Counted from the first letter of the stretch, positions 7,994 to 14,493 are shown. The stretch: 20,306 bases of DNA from an uncultured Prevotellaceae bacterium (GCA_937891085.1 CALAEY010000110.1:1-20306); one strand, 5' to 3'. Translations and numbers: made by a program. Notes: a model not told the origin generated them from the sequence alone.

Positions 7994-8476
7994 TTATTCC
8001 TCATTTATTGTGAATGATAGTTCACCCAGCAACTCAGTACCAGACACTACTATCACCTTTTCCTTTTCTCTTTGTTTCAGCTGAATATCAATCTTTTGAA
8101 GAGTCCTGACTTCCTTATGTAGTATTTCATCCTCTTCGTAAGTCGCTGTTGATTTCAAGCCACCATTGCCAAGAATCAGAATCTTTGCTTCGATATTCAA
8201 CAGATAAAGGCGAAGTGAAGTCGTTTCAAGATGAGAAGGCAAAGCCATTACCCTATCCCTCCTAGTTCCTTCATAGCGAAAATGCCTATCATACGCCCCA
8301 TCCCTCTTGATAATATCAAGACGATACACTATTTGCTGAATATCTTTAGGATAAGTATCCTTATATGCAAGCAGAAACTTTTCAAATTCCGAATACACCT
8401 CACCTTCAAAGTGAGGTGAATATAGGCTTACCTTCTCGCCATCCTCCAACAGTTCTATAAGCAGATTCCTTTCCAT
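7994..8476 (-). CDS. Putative toxin of HTH-paired toxin-antitoxin operon
   Basis: 160 residues from the ATG at 8476. A longer frame would start at a TTG (8497) that lies inside the promoter -7 box, so it is rejected. I do not recognise a named domain with certainty. The order of elements (RLDIIKRDG, HFRYEG, LRLYLLNIEAKILILGNGG, then a Lys/Glu-rich helical end) resembles a RelE/HigB or Gp49-like mRNA-interferase fold, in which a small beta sheet ends in a strand with a hydrophobic core and a Lys/Thr-rich turn (GGLKSTATY). No signal peptide. First gene of the operon with the XRE protein. The toxin function is inference from gene order, size, HTH partner and operator. It could also be a stress regulator without toxicity. 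Confidence 0.6.
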   Translation of the reverse strand: MERNLLIELLEDGEKVSLYSPHFEGEVYSEFEKFLLAYKDTYPKDIQQIVYRLDIIKRDGAYDRHFRYEGTRRDRVMALPSHLETTSLRLYLLNIEAKILILGNGGLKSTATYEEDEILHKEVRTLQKIDIQLKQREKEKVIVVSGTELLGELSFTINEE

Positions 8477-8494
8477 AACTCTTTTTAACTGCCA

Positions 8495-8526
8495 CAAAAA
8501 TAAACATAAAAGTTGATTTTTGCAAA
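8495..8526 (-). promoter_or_regulatory. Promoter of the toxin-antitoxin operon
   Basis: On the minus strand, TTTG (8526-8523), a 20-base spacer and TATTTTTG (8502-8495) match the Bacteroidetes -33/-7 pattern. The -7 box ends 18 bases before the ATG at 8476, so the leader is short. Confidence 0.65.
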
Positions 8527-8554
8527 TAATTTAAGAACAAAATCAACTTTTATG
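8505..8554. repeat. Perfect 16-bp inverted repeat, likely operator
   Basis: CATAAAAGTTGATTTT (8505-8520) and AAAATCAACTTTTATG (8539-8554) are exact reverse complements, separated by 18 bases. The promoter-proximal arm fills the spacer between -33 and -7, the -33 TTTG lies in the loop, and the distal arm lies just upstream. Binding by a dimeric HTH protein at each arm would block RNA polymerase. This suggests autoregulation by the XRE protein. Confidence 0.7.
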
Positions 8555-8645
8555 CTTATTGTTCCCATTCTTGTTCTTTAACACCCGTATCACGGATGCC
8601 ATTCAACTAATGTGAGGAACAGATGTATATAGTCAGCTCAGCAGT

Positions 8646-8849
8646 TTATTCCTCTTCCAAAATCAAGTTGCACAAGCCGTCTATTACGTTTTCAGTAATT
8701 GCATCGTAAGCTTTGGCTTTTTCTGAATCCAATGTATGGGCGATTTCGGTTCTAGACACAATCCATTTATTATAAAGATCCTCCACAATAGGAATCAAAG
8801 CCAATGACTTCTTATACAACGCTTCATACTCCTCATATTCCTCAGCCAT
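8646..8849 (-). CDS. Hypothetical 67-residue acidic helical protein
   Basis: The ATG at 8849 is preferred over an upstream TTG frame (8972) because GGAGAG stands 7 bases before it, and the upstream residues look like non-coding translation. The protein is very acidic at both ends (MAEEYEEYE and ILEEE) and predicted all-helical, with heptad-like spacing of hydrophobics (LALIPIVEDLYNKWIV). No family is recognised. It follows the DUF2442 gene after a 119-base gap in the same orientation and may share its transcript. Because it lies between two toxin-antitoxin-like pairs it may be an accessory or antitoxin-like protein, but nothing in the sequence proves this. Confidence 0.55.
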   Translation of the reverse strand: MAEEYEEYEALYKKSLALIPIVEDLYNKWIVSRTEIAHTLDSEKAKAYDAITENVIDGLCNLILEEE

Positions 8850-8968
8850 ATCTTTACTCTCCGTTTTTACAAAAACATATATCAAGAGGGAGGGAACAGA
8901 AAATGACTGTCCTCTGTCCCCCCTATCCACTATCACGAAAGCTGCTGAGAACAGGATGTCTGCTATTA

Positions 8969-9235
8969 TCAAACAGACTTATGGTATAGCAATTCCGTAG
9001 ACTGGTTTTGTGGAGGACGTGAAGTTTCTTTATAACCAAAACTTTCAAAGCTGATGTCCTCATCTATCTGTCTCCAATGAATGCCAATAGTGCTAAAGGT
9101 ATAGTGACTTCTCTCTTCAGATGAAGCGCTTCTCAAGCGGGGATACCAAAGCAATGATTGGCAATAGGTCTCCCCATTGTCTGCAAGGCCATAAATGTAG
9201 TCTCCGTCAAACCATATTTGCTTTATTGTCATCAT
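8969..9235 (-). CDS. DUF2442 domain protein
   Basis: 88 residues. The whole protein is the DUF2442 domain: IKQIWFDGDYIYGLADNGE at the N-terminus, LLWYPRL in the middle, and W..IDEDISFESF near residues 54-66. DUF2442 proteins are small beta-rich proteins commonly encoded beside DUF4160 proteins, and the pair is generally regarded as toxin-antitoxin-like. The start codon lies 29 bases inside the 3' end of the upstream DUF4160 gene, with AAGGGA just before it, so translation is probably coupled. A second ATG at 9232 is possible. The C-terminal 20 residues after ESFGY are family-variable. Confidence 0.8.
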   Translation of the reverse strand: MMTIKQIWFDGDYIYGLADNGETYCQSLLWYPRLRSASSEERSHYTFSTIGIHWRQIDEDISFESFGYKETSRPPQNQSTELLYHKSV

Positions 9236-9473
9236 TTCCCTTAAAATATTGATTCCAACTCCTTAAGATAATGTCACTATTATCATCTATCATCTTCTTA
9301 ATATTCCTCAAATCCCCAGCTTTGATACTATGGCATTCCATTAGGTCGAAACGTGCACCACTCCAAACAAATTTGGCATCACCACCCTTCCCTATGACAT
9401 GAACGTGAACAGGTTCATGTTCCAAACTAAAAAACATAAAAACAAAGCCGTAGGCTCTAAAAATCTCTGGCAT
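9207..9473 (-). CDS. DUF4160 domain protein
   Basis: 88 residues. MPEIFRAYGFVFMFFSLEHEPVHVHVIG matches the DUF4160 signature: start MPEI, an FY/YG strand, then H-x-P-x-H-x-H (here HEPVHVH, about residues 19-25). The family is small and cytoplasmic and pairs with DUF2442; the HxPxHxH motif could bind metal or act in catalysis, which is unproven. The ATG at 9473 is followed directly by the signature, and the promoter at 9528-9498 fits it. It is the first gene of a leftward operon with DUF2442, and it has a typical length for the family. Confidence 0.82.
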   Translation of the reverse strand: MPEIFRAYGFVFMFFSLEHEPVHVHVIGKGGDAKFVWSGARFDLMECHSIKAGDLRNIKKMIDDNSDIILRSWNQYFKGNDDNKANMV

Positions 9474-9497
9474 AATAGTTCGTCGTTAGTTTTTTTG

Positions 9498-9528
9498 CAA
9501 AGATATGCTATTTTTGAGAACAGACAAA
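9498..9528 (-). promoter_or_regulatory. Full promoter of the DUF4160-DUF2442 operon
   Basis: Minus strand TTTG (9528-9525), 19-base spacer, TATCTTTG (9505-9498), 24 bases before the ATG at 9473. This is a consensus Bacteroidetes promoter. The -33 box overlaps CAGACAAAA (9521-9529), whose reverse complement TTTTGTCTG recurs at 9650-9658. Confidence 0.8.
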
Positions 9529-9564
9529 ATTATAGCAAAAAACTTTTTGCTATAGTGACTCCGT

Positions 9565-9635
9565 TGTTCCTCCGATGTTCCTCCGTTGTAAGTCCGCTTT
9601 TGTTTCACGAAGAAAGCGAATGTTCCACGGAGGAA
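9565..9635. repeat. Direct repeat and nested hairpin
   Basis: TGTTCCTCCG occurs at 9565-9574 and 9576-9585. TTCCTCCGT (9578-9586) pairs with ACGGAGGAA (9627-9635). Inside it, CGCTTT (9595-9600) pairs with AAAGCG (9613-9618). Both stems share one centre and are separated by symmetric 8-base internal loops, so a two-tier hairpin or cruciform can form. No gene covers it. Confidence 0.7.
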
Positions 9636-9727
9636 GAGCAGAACTACATTTTTGTCTGATGCCTTAGTAGATTATTGTCTGTCGCCTTGACAGGTTTTTC
9701 CCTGATAGAGTCTTGTAAATTAAGAGT

Positions 9728-9811
9728 GCGCCAGTTGGAAAAAACGAACGCGCCAGTTAGGAAAAACTTTTTCCCTAGTTAGGTAAAAACATTTCCTGTG
9801 TTAGAGAAAAT
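9728..9811. repeat. Four degenerate 22-23 bp repeats with phased A-tracts
   Basis: GCGCCAGTTGGAAAAAAC (9728-9745), GCGCCAGTTAGGAAAAAC (9750-9767), CCCTAGTTAGGTAAAAAC (9773-9790) and a decayed CCTGTGTTAGAGAAAAT (9795-9811) repeat at 22-23 base intervals. Each unit carries an A-tract, so the tracts recur about every two helical turns, a pattern that bends DNA or presents a row of protein sites on one face. Confidence 0.65.
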
Positions 9812-9856
9812 TTGTTGGTGTGCACAGGAACAATTTTTTCTGTGCACACCAGCAAA
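9811..9856. repeat. Long hairpin with GTGCAC arms
   Basis: Positions 9811-9830 pair with 9837-9856 over 20 bp with two G-T pairs and a 6-base loop; the core GGTGTGCACAG (9817-9827) / CTGTGCACACC (9840-9850) is perfect. Read leftward it lies 110 bases past the AraC stop and is followed by a T-rich stretch, so it could end that transcript. Confidence 0.7.
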
Positions 9857-9870
9857 AGACCCCGCTCTCG

Positions 9871-9952
9871 ATTTTAGACCTCACACTTCACAAGGGGCAC
9901 TTAACTCACTATGATACAAGCGATAACGAGTGTGAAGTGTGAAGACTAAAAT
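9871..9952. repeat. 82-bp inverted repeat after the AraC gene
   Basis: TCACACTTCACA (9881-9892) is the exact reverse complement of TGTGAAGTGTGA (9931-9942). Flanking it, ATTTTAG (9871-9877) pairs with CTAAAAT (9946-9952) across symmetric 3-base mismatches. The 38-base middle shows no gene. It starts 14 bases past the AraC stop codon. Confidence 0.75.
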
Positions 9953-9965
9953 GCAAGCTGGAGGA

Positions 9966-10772
9966 CTAATCTCTGTAGGCACTGGGGCTGGTGCCAAGAT
10001 AGTTCTGCACGAAGCGGCTGAAATAGGCTTGGGATGAAAAGTTGAAGTCATCGGCCATCTGCACCAGTGAGACGGAGCGGTTGCGCAGCAGACGCTGAAT
10101 CTCAATGATGGTGAAGCGATTGATCCAATAGTTGGCGCCATGCCCACTCACTTTCTTGCACACTTCAGACAGATATTTAGGTGTGACGCAAAGCACATCG
10201 GCATAGTAGCTCACCTCCCTACTCTGCTTGTAGTCACCTCGGAAGAGCATCTGGAAAAAATCAGACATGAGCTGGGCACTCTGGAAAGGCACATCATCGC
10301 CTGGATAGAGACGCTTATGGAACTGGAAAAAGTCGAGGAACATGAGCTGACAGGAGCAACTCACCACATCATGCTTGAAAGGATGATCGCTGGTGAGGCG
10401 CTCTTCCACTTCTTCAAAGTTGCGACGACAGCGCTGCTGCTCTTGTGTATCGAGCTTCATCACGGGATTGATGAAAAGCATCAGGGATCCACGGATGCCA
10501 TAGTTGTTTCGAGGAGTGGACATTTCTATGAAGCTGGGGCGGATGAAGATGGTGATGCCAACGAAATCTGCCGATGGCTGCACATCGCTAAGGAGGCGCT
10601 GCACTCGGACAATCATGCACTGGCCTGCCTCAAGCGTCTGTGACTCTCCGTGGTACTTCATCAGGCAACAGCCTTGATAGACATACACATGGGCTACATA
10701 GTCCATCATAGAGTCTGAGGCTAATCTGCTGACTCCTTTTTCTATAATGACATTGGTGGCATCAAATTCCAT
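9966..10772 (-). CDS. AraC-family transcriptional regulator
   Basis: 268 residues. The N-terminal part (about 1-165) is a cupin-like sensor domain with YHGESQTLEAGQCMIV; the C-terminal part (about 177-268) is the double helix-turn-helix of the AraC/XylS family (VTPKYLSEVCKKVSGHGANYW, then LVQMADDFNFSSQAYFSRF and GTSPSAYR). The first recognition helix and the second-helix FSSQAYFSRFV signature are intact. The Cys-containing sensor (CCLMK, VSCSCQ) may respond to a small molecule or redox state, which is speculation. It is divergent from the EFR1-like gene, with 140 bases between starts, a usual setting for a regulator controlling its neighbour; the aldo/keto reductase and esterase operons further right are candidate targets. 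The ATG at 10772 follows a -7-like TATCTTCG (10799-10792). Confidence 0.9.
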   Translation of the reverse strand: MEFDATNVIIEKGVSRLASDSMMDYVAHVYVYQGCCLMKYHGESQTLEAGQCMIVRVQRLLSDVQPSADFVGITIFIRPSFIEMSTPRNNYGIRGSLMLFINPVMKLDTQEQQRCRRNFEEVEERLTSDHPFKHDVVSCSCQLMFLDFFQFHKRLYPGDDVPFQSAQLMSDFFQMLFRGDYKQSREVSYYADVLCVTPKYLSEVCKKVSGHGANYWINRFTIIEIQRLLRNRSVSLVQMADDFNFSSQAYFSRFVQNYLGTSPSAYRD

Positions 10773-10791
10773 AAATCGTTTCTTTTGGTAG

Positions 10792-10799
10792 CGAAGATA
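10792..10799 (-). promoter_or_regulatory. -7-like box for the AraC gene
   Basis: On the minus strand TATCTTCG, one base off TAnnTTTG, ending 19 bases before the ATG at 10772. Confidence 0.35.
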
Positions 10800-10876
10800 A
10801 TTATTTTTTCGGAATGAAAGGAAAAAATGAAGTTTTTTGCAGAATTATTCATAAAGTTTAAACACTTACCTATGCG

Positions 10877-10884
10877 TATCTTTG
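10877..10884 (+). promoter_or_regulatory. -7 box for the EFR1-like gene
   Basis: TATCTTTG followed by CA, 28 bases before the ATG at 10913. No good -33 TTTG at the proper distance, which suits a promoter needing an activator such as the divergent AraC protein. Confidence 0.55.
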
Positions 10885-10912
10885 CAAAAAACAAACTATA
10901 AACGTTAAGATT

Positions 10913-11818
10913 ATGACTACCATCAAGCGAATGACGCGCCGTGAAGCCTTGAAGAATCTGGGCTTACTGGCAACGGGGGCTTTCCTTCTGGGAAGCAGTG
11001 ACGTGCTGACTTCATGCTCCAGCGACAATGGCAAGAAGCGCATCGTTTTTTATTTCACGGGATCGGGCAACAGCCTCTATGTGGCCAAGCACCTCAGTGA
11101 GAAACCGCTCAGCATCCCACAGGTGCTACAGGGCGACCAGTTCGAATTTGAGGCCGACGAGATAGGCTTCGTGTTCCCCGACTATCAGGGCAGGGCTCCA
11201 AGCATCGTGCAGGAGTTTGTGCAGAAGGTGAAGCTGAAAGCCGACTATATGTTTACCATCATCACGTATGGCATGGACAACTGTCTGGTGACGGAGCTTT
11301 GGGAGCAGTATGCTGCGCAGTATGGCATTAAGTTCGACTACATCAATGTGGTGCTGATGCAGGATGTGTATCTCACCATGTTCGACCAAGACCAGCAGCG
11401 CACCTTGGCAGCAGAGAAAGATGAGGAAATTCACATCATCCGCAGAGTGGAAGACATCAACAGCCAGCGTAAATGGATCTATGAGTTTACGCCTGAGGAG
11501 CACCAGCGTGGCGAGATGCTGATGAACATGGTATCACGCAATCCGATCTATCCTATCACCAGTCAGGCACTGCTGCGCGTTGACAGAAACCTCTGTGTGG
11601 GCTGCGGAACGTGTGTGCATGTGTGTCCTAAGAAGTGCTACAGTTTCGGAAGCCGAGGTATCACCAACACTGGCGACTGTGCCTACTGCCTGGCATGTGC
11701 CAACAACTGTCCGCAGAAGGCCATCAAGCTGGTGCGTGAGGCTAATCCGAATGCCCGCTATCGCCATCCGAAGATCTCGCTGCAAGAGATCGTAAGATCC
11801 AACCGTCAGCGTGGTTAA
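10913..11818 (+). CDS. EFR1-type flavodoxin/2x[4Fe-4S] ferredoxin with Tat-lipoprotein leader
   Basis: 301 residues. The leader has a twin-arginine motif (TRREALK, residues 8-14), a hydrophobic stretch (17-27) and a lipobox-like LTSC with Cys35, suggesting Tat export and lipid anchoring. Residues about 43-185 are flavodoxin-like, with the FMN phosphate loop YFTGSGNS (47-54). Two [4Fe-4S] motifs follow: Cys228, 231, 234, 238 and Cys256, 259, 262, 266, both complete. This is the layout of EFR1-family ferredoxins, small electron carriers joining a flavin to iron-sulfur clusters; those are usually cytoplasmic, so the leader is odd. Tat export fits a protein that folds with cofactors first. Partners are not known; the neighbouring reductases are candidates. 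It is monocistronic, ending at hairpins 11836-11904. Confidence 0.88.
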   Translation: MTTIKRMTRREALKNLGLLATGAFLLGSSDVLTSCSSDNGKKRIVFYFTGSGNSLYVAKHLSEKPLSIPQVLQGDQFEFEADEIGFVFPDYQGRAPSIVQEFVQKVKLKADYMFTIITYGMDNCLVTELWEQYAAQYGIKFDYINVVLMQDVYLTMFDQDQQRTLAAEKDEEIHIIRRVEDINSQRKWIYEFTPEEHQRGEMLMNMVSRNPIYPITSQALLRVDRNLCVGCGTCVHVCPKKCYSFGSRGITNTGDCAYCLACANNCPQKAIKLVREANPNARYRHPKISLQEIVRSNRQRG

Positions 11819-11835
11819 TGTTTTATACAACTTGA

Positions 11836-11869
11836 TATCCCCCTCTTCCCACTGCGGAAAAGGGGGATA
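11836..11869. repeat. Hairpin downstream of the EFR1-like gene
   Basis: TATCCCCCT (11836-11844) pairs with AGGGGGATA (11861-11869), with an inner TTCC/GGAA stem. An A-rich rather than T-rich run follows on the plus strand, so it may be an RNA 3'-end stabiliser rather than the terminator. Confidence 0.6.
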
Positions 11870-11875
11870 AAAATA

Positions 11876-11904
11876 AAGGGCTCCGCTTTCACAGCAGAGC
11901 CCTT
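11876..11904. terminator. Terminator between convergent genes
   Basis: AAGGGCTC (11876-11883) pairs with GAGCCCTT (11897-11904) around a 13-base loop that can pair partly inside. A T-rich tail follows on the plus strand. It sits between genes ending at 11818 (+) and 11926 (-) and likely serves both. Confidence 0.7.
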
Positions 11905-11925
11905 CTTCATTACACTAACTTTATA

Positions 11926-12429
11926 TTAATGATTGGCACGGTCGGCACCAGGACCACCCATGCGAGTGGTGAATACAAAGGCCGTGAGCAGCCACTTGCC
12001 ATTCTCGCGTGTGAAGGTCTGCGTCACAAAGAACGGTGTGATCACGTCATTGCCACCCAGCTCTGCAGTGAGGACAATAGTGCTATAGACAGCCCAGTTG
12101 TCTTCGTTGATCTGCTTCACATCCACGCCATAGACATCGGCCTGTTTGTAGTAGATAAAACCGCCACCTATGGTAGCAAGCTCCTGTTCTGTGCCCCAAT
12201 AGCCACCCATGTGTACGAACATGGCATTGGGATGGAAGATGTCCTTCAGAGAGGTGGCGTCTTTCTGAGCCATCAAGTCCCAAATCTTCTGGCTAAGGTC
12301 AGCAAATGGCTGAGCCTCTGGAGTGTGGGTCTTATTCTCAAAGTTCTGGAACTGAGCAAAACTTGGGGTAGCCATAGCTACCAGCATAACGGCTGCAACG
12401 AGCAGCGACTTGAATAATCTTTTTTTCAT
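11926..12429 (-). CDS. Secreted SnoaL/DUF4440-like (NTF2-fold) protein
   Basis: 167 residues. A clear signal peptide (KKR, then a long hydrophobic stretch, cleavage after PSFA at residue 25) sends it to the periplasm. The mature part (about 40-160) has the NTF2-like cone-fold pattern: a helix (FADLSQKIWDLMAQKD), the LKDIFHPNAMFVHMGG strand, and the paired strands DNWAVYSTIVL and FTRENGKWLLTAFVFT typical of SnoaL-like/DUF4440 proteins. Such proteins bind small hydrophobic ligands or catalyse isomerisation-type reactions; catalytic residues are not fixed in the family, so no reaction is claimed. It is the last gene of a leftward operon behind two aldo/keto reductases (32-base gap), suggesting it handles a related substrate. 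Start at 12429 gives the signal peptide. Confidence 0.85.
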   Translation of the reverse strand: MKKRLFKSLLVAAVMLVAMATPSFAQFQNFENKTHTPEAQPFADLSQKIWDLMAQKDATSLKDIFHPNAMFVHMGGYWGTEQELATIGGGFIYYKQADVYGVDVKQINEDNWAVYSTIVLTAELGGNDVITPFFVTQTFTRENGKWLLTAFVFTTRMGGPGADRANH

Positions 12430-12461
12430 ACTCTTGACAATTTAATTGGTTTTACTTTAAA

Positions 12462-13460
12462 TCATTTAGAAACTTTAGAGCCTCCGAAGACGGCGCTCAT
12501 CTCCATGCCATCAAGGGCTGTGTCTATGCGCTTCAGTTCTTCGGCAGACATCTCAATCTTCGCAGCGCCAGCGTTCTCCTCCAGTCGGGAGATCTTGCGG
12601 GTGCCAGGAATAGGAACAATGCCCTTATTGATCATCCATGCCAATGAGATCTGTGCAGGAGTGGCTTGATGCTTCTCTGCCAGACCATTAATGAGATCGA
12701 AGAGGGCCTGATTCTTGGCAAAGCTCTCCTCACTGTACTGTGGCATGGCAGCGCGGAAGTCGGTCTTACGATCGAAGTGCGACTGGGCGTTGTAGCATTC
12801 AGTAAGGAGTCCGTTGGCCATAGGTGAGAATGCGACAAAACCCACTCCAAGCTCCTCAAGCACAGGGAACAAGGCTTCATGCCAACGTGCCATCATGGAG
12901 TAACGGTTTTCGATGGCTGCCACAGGACACACGGCATGCGCACGTCGCAGATAGGCTTCATTGGCCTCTGAAATACCCCAATGCAGTATTTTGCCTTCAC
13001 GAACAAGCTCCGCCATCACCTCTGCCACCACTTCAGGCTCCACTTTAGGGTCGATGCGATGCTGATAGTAAAGGTCTATACGGTCTGTCTGCAAGCGGTG
13101 AAGCGAGTCTTCTACTGAACGGCGGATGGTCTCAGGACTGGAGTCAGTGATAAGAGGATGGGTGGCATTGCCATCATCCGTGTCCTCAAAATGTACGCCA
13201 AACTTAGTGGCCAATACAATCTTGTCACGTATAGGACCAAAGATCTCCCCCAGCATGCGCTCATTATGGTGAGGATCGTGTTCTGAACCATAGACCTCTG
13301 CTGTGTCGAAGAATGTGTAGCCCAAATCGACAGCCGCCATGATCACTTCCCTGATCTCTCTGAGGTTCATAGCCTCGCCATAGGCATGGCTCAGTCCCAT
13401 GCAGCCCAAGCCTATGGCAGAGACTTCCAATCCACTATTTCCTAACGCTATCTTTTTCAT
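12462..13460 (-). CDS. Aldo/keto reductase (cytoplasmic)
   Basis: 332 residues, a full-length (alpha/beta)8 barrel of the AKR13/YakC-like group, without signal peptide. The catalytic tetrad is visible: Asp52 (FDTAEVYG), Tyr57, Lys86 (ATKFG) and His134 (YYQHR). The NADPH-binding end is present (PIPGTRKISRLEEN, about 283-296). It reduces carbonyl groups with NADPH; the substrate is unknown. Start ATG 13460 overlaps the upstream gene's stop by 4 bases (ATGA), so the two are translated in tandem. This protein lacks the Tat leader of its neighbour, so the two reductases would work on opposite sides of the inner membrane. Confidence 0.92.
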   Translation of the reverse strand: MKKIALGNSGLEVSAIGLGCMGLSHAYGEAMNLREIREVIMAAVDLGYTFFDTAEVYGSEHDPHHNERMLGEIFGPIRDKIVLATKFGVHFEDTDDGNATHPLITDSSPETIRRSVEDSLHRLQTDRIDLYYQHRIDPKVEPEVVAEVMAELVREGKILHWGISEANEAYLRRAHAVCPVAAIENRYSMMARWHEALFPVLEELGVGFVAFSPMANGLLTECYNAQSHFDRKTDFRAAMPQYSEESFAKNQALFDLINGLAEKHQATPAQISLAWMINKGIVPIPGTRKISRLEENAGAAKIEMSAEELKRIDTALDGMEMSAVFGGSKVSK

Positions 13461-14437
13461 CGTCTTGGTCCTCCATTAGCAAAGCCCATCGTCTGTTCAT
13501 AGGTAGCGTTATAGAAACGCTCCTCCTTATTCAAGCCACGGATGGTAGCCATCTCTTGATCGGAAAGCTCGAAGTCGAAGATGTTGATGTTCTCCTTGAT
13601 GTGATCAGGATTCTTAGAGCCAGGAATGGCGGAGTGACCCTCCTGCATGTGCCAACGGAGGATGACCTGCGCAGCGCTCTTGCCATGTGCCTGACCGATA
13701 CGGATGAGTGTTTCATCTTTCAGCAGGGCACCGTTGCTCCATTGGCCTCCCAGTGGATACCAGCATTCCAGTTGCAGATTGTAAGGCTTGATCTTCTTCT
13801 CCACTACATCTAAGCGCTGAGCATATGGATGACACTCCACTTGAAGTACCTGAGGCTTAATCTCAGAAGTAGTCATAATCTCATTGAAGATGGCTTCGCA
13901 GCGCTCATCTGGATAGTCGAAATTACTAATGCCAATGGCACGGATCTTGCCAGCCTTATAGGCATCTTCCATGGCACGATAGGCTTCTACCACCCTACCC
14001 ACTGGCTGATGCACATAGAGCAAATCGATATATTCTACCTGCAAGCGGCCCAGCATTTCATCAATAGCGCGTGGAGTGACATCAGTACCATAGTCATTCA
14101 CCCACAATTTGCTGGTCACCCAGATGTCTTCACGCTTCAGTCCGCTATCCTTCACTGCCAGTCCACAACCTTCCTCATCGTTATAAGCATGTGCAGTATC
14201 GATATGGCGGAAACCACTCTGCAAAGCTGTCAATACAGACGCACGACAAACATCATTGTTAGGCTGAAGGAATGTGCCGATACCCAAACGTGGCATCGTC
14301 ACTCCATTGTTCAGCGTAGCAATAGGCACACCTGCCTCTGCAGCATTCTTTAGGTTCAACACTTGGGCACTCATTCTGCTTGTTGCCGTGGCAGCCAATG
14401 CCATAGACAATGTCCTGATAAAATCTCTTCTTTTCAT
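13457..14437 (-). CDS. Tat-exported aldo/keto reductase
   Basis: 326 residues. The N-terminus has a twin-arginine motif (RRDFIRT, residues 3-9), a hydrophobic stretch and a likely cleavage site near MSAQ (residue 25). The mature part is an AKR5/2,5-diketogluconate-reductase-like barrel with Asp80 (HIDTAHAY), Tyr85, Lys110 (TSKLW) and His143 (YVHQP) as the tetrad, and a C-terminal GSKNPDHIKEN NADPH-binding segment. Tat export of a folded, cofactor-bound reductase is plausible, though NADPH regeneration outside the cytoplasm would need a partner. First gene of the leftward operon; a -7 box (TACCTTTG) lies upstream. The ATG at 14437 is needed for the leader. It resembles the many Tat-signal oxidoreductases in Bacteroidetes. 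Confidence 0.9.
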   Translation of the reverse strand: MKRRDFIRTLSMALAATATSRMSAQVLNLKNAAEAGVPIATLNNGVTMPRLGIGTFLQPNNDVCRASVLTALQSGFRHIDTAHAYNDEEGCGLAVKDSGLKREDIWVTSKLWVNDYGTDVTPRAIDEMLGRLQVEYIDLLYVHQPVGRVVEAYRAMEDAYKAGKIRAIGISNFDYPDERCEAIFNEIMTTSEIKPQVLQVECHPYAQRLDVVEKKIKPYNLQLECWYPLGGQWSNGALLKDETLIRIGQAHGKSAAQVILRWHMQEGHSAIPGSKNPDHIKENINIFDFELSDQEMATIRGLNKEERFYNATYEQTMGFANGGPRR

Positions 14438-14485
14438 AACTATACCTTGATTTAATTATTAATTATTGGTTTAATTTCCCTGCTG

Positions 14486-14493
14486 CAAAGGTA
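14486..14493 (-). promoter_or_regulatory. -7 box of the aldo/keto reductase operon
   Basis: Minus strand TACCTTTG fits TAnnTTTG and lies 48 bases before the ATG at 14437. A TTG lies 16 bases further upstream, shorter than the normal spacer. Confidence 0.5.

Noticed and set aside
8477..8497. Longer toxin start at TTG 8497
   Set aside because: Lies inside the promoter -7 box, so it would not be in the transcript.
8505..8554. Invertible promoter (phase variation)
   Set aside because: Only 18 bases lie between the arms, which leaves no full promoter to flip; an operator is simpler.
8850..8972. Longer frame upstream of the 67-residue protein
   Set aside because: TTG start, poor composition, and GGAGAG marks the ATG at 8849.
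9399..9659. Plus-strand frame of 86 codons
   Set aside because: Antisense to DUF4160 at its start and crosses the nested hairpin; no recognisable domain.
9728..9811. CRISPR array
   Set aside because: Units are degenerate and back to back at 22-23 bases, without spacers or cas genes.
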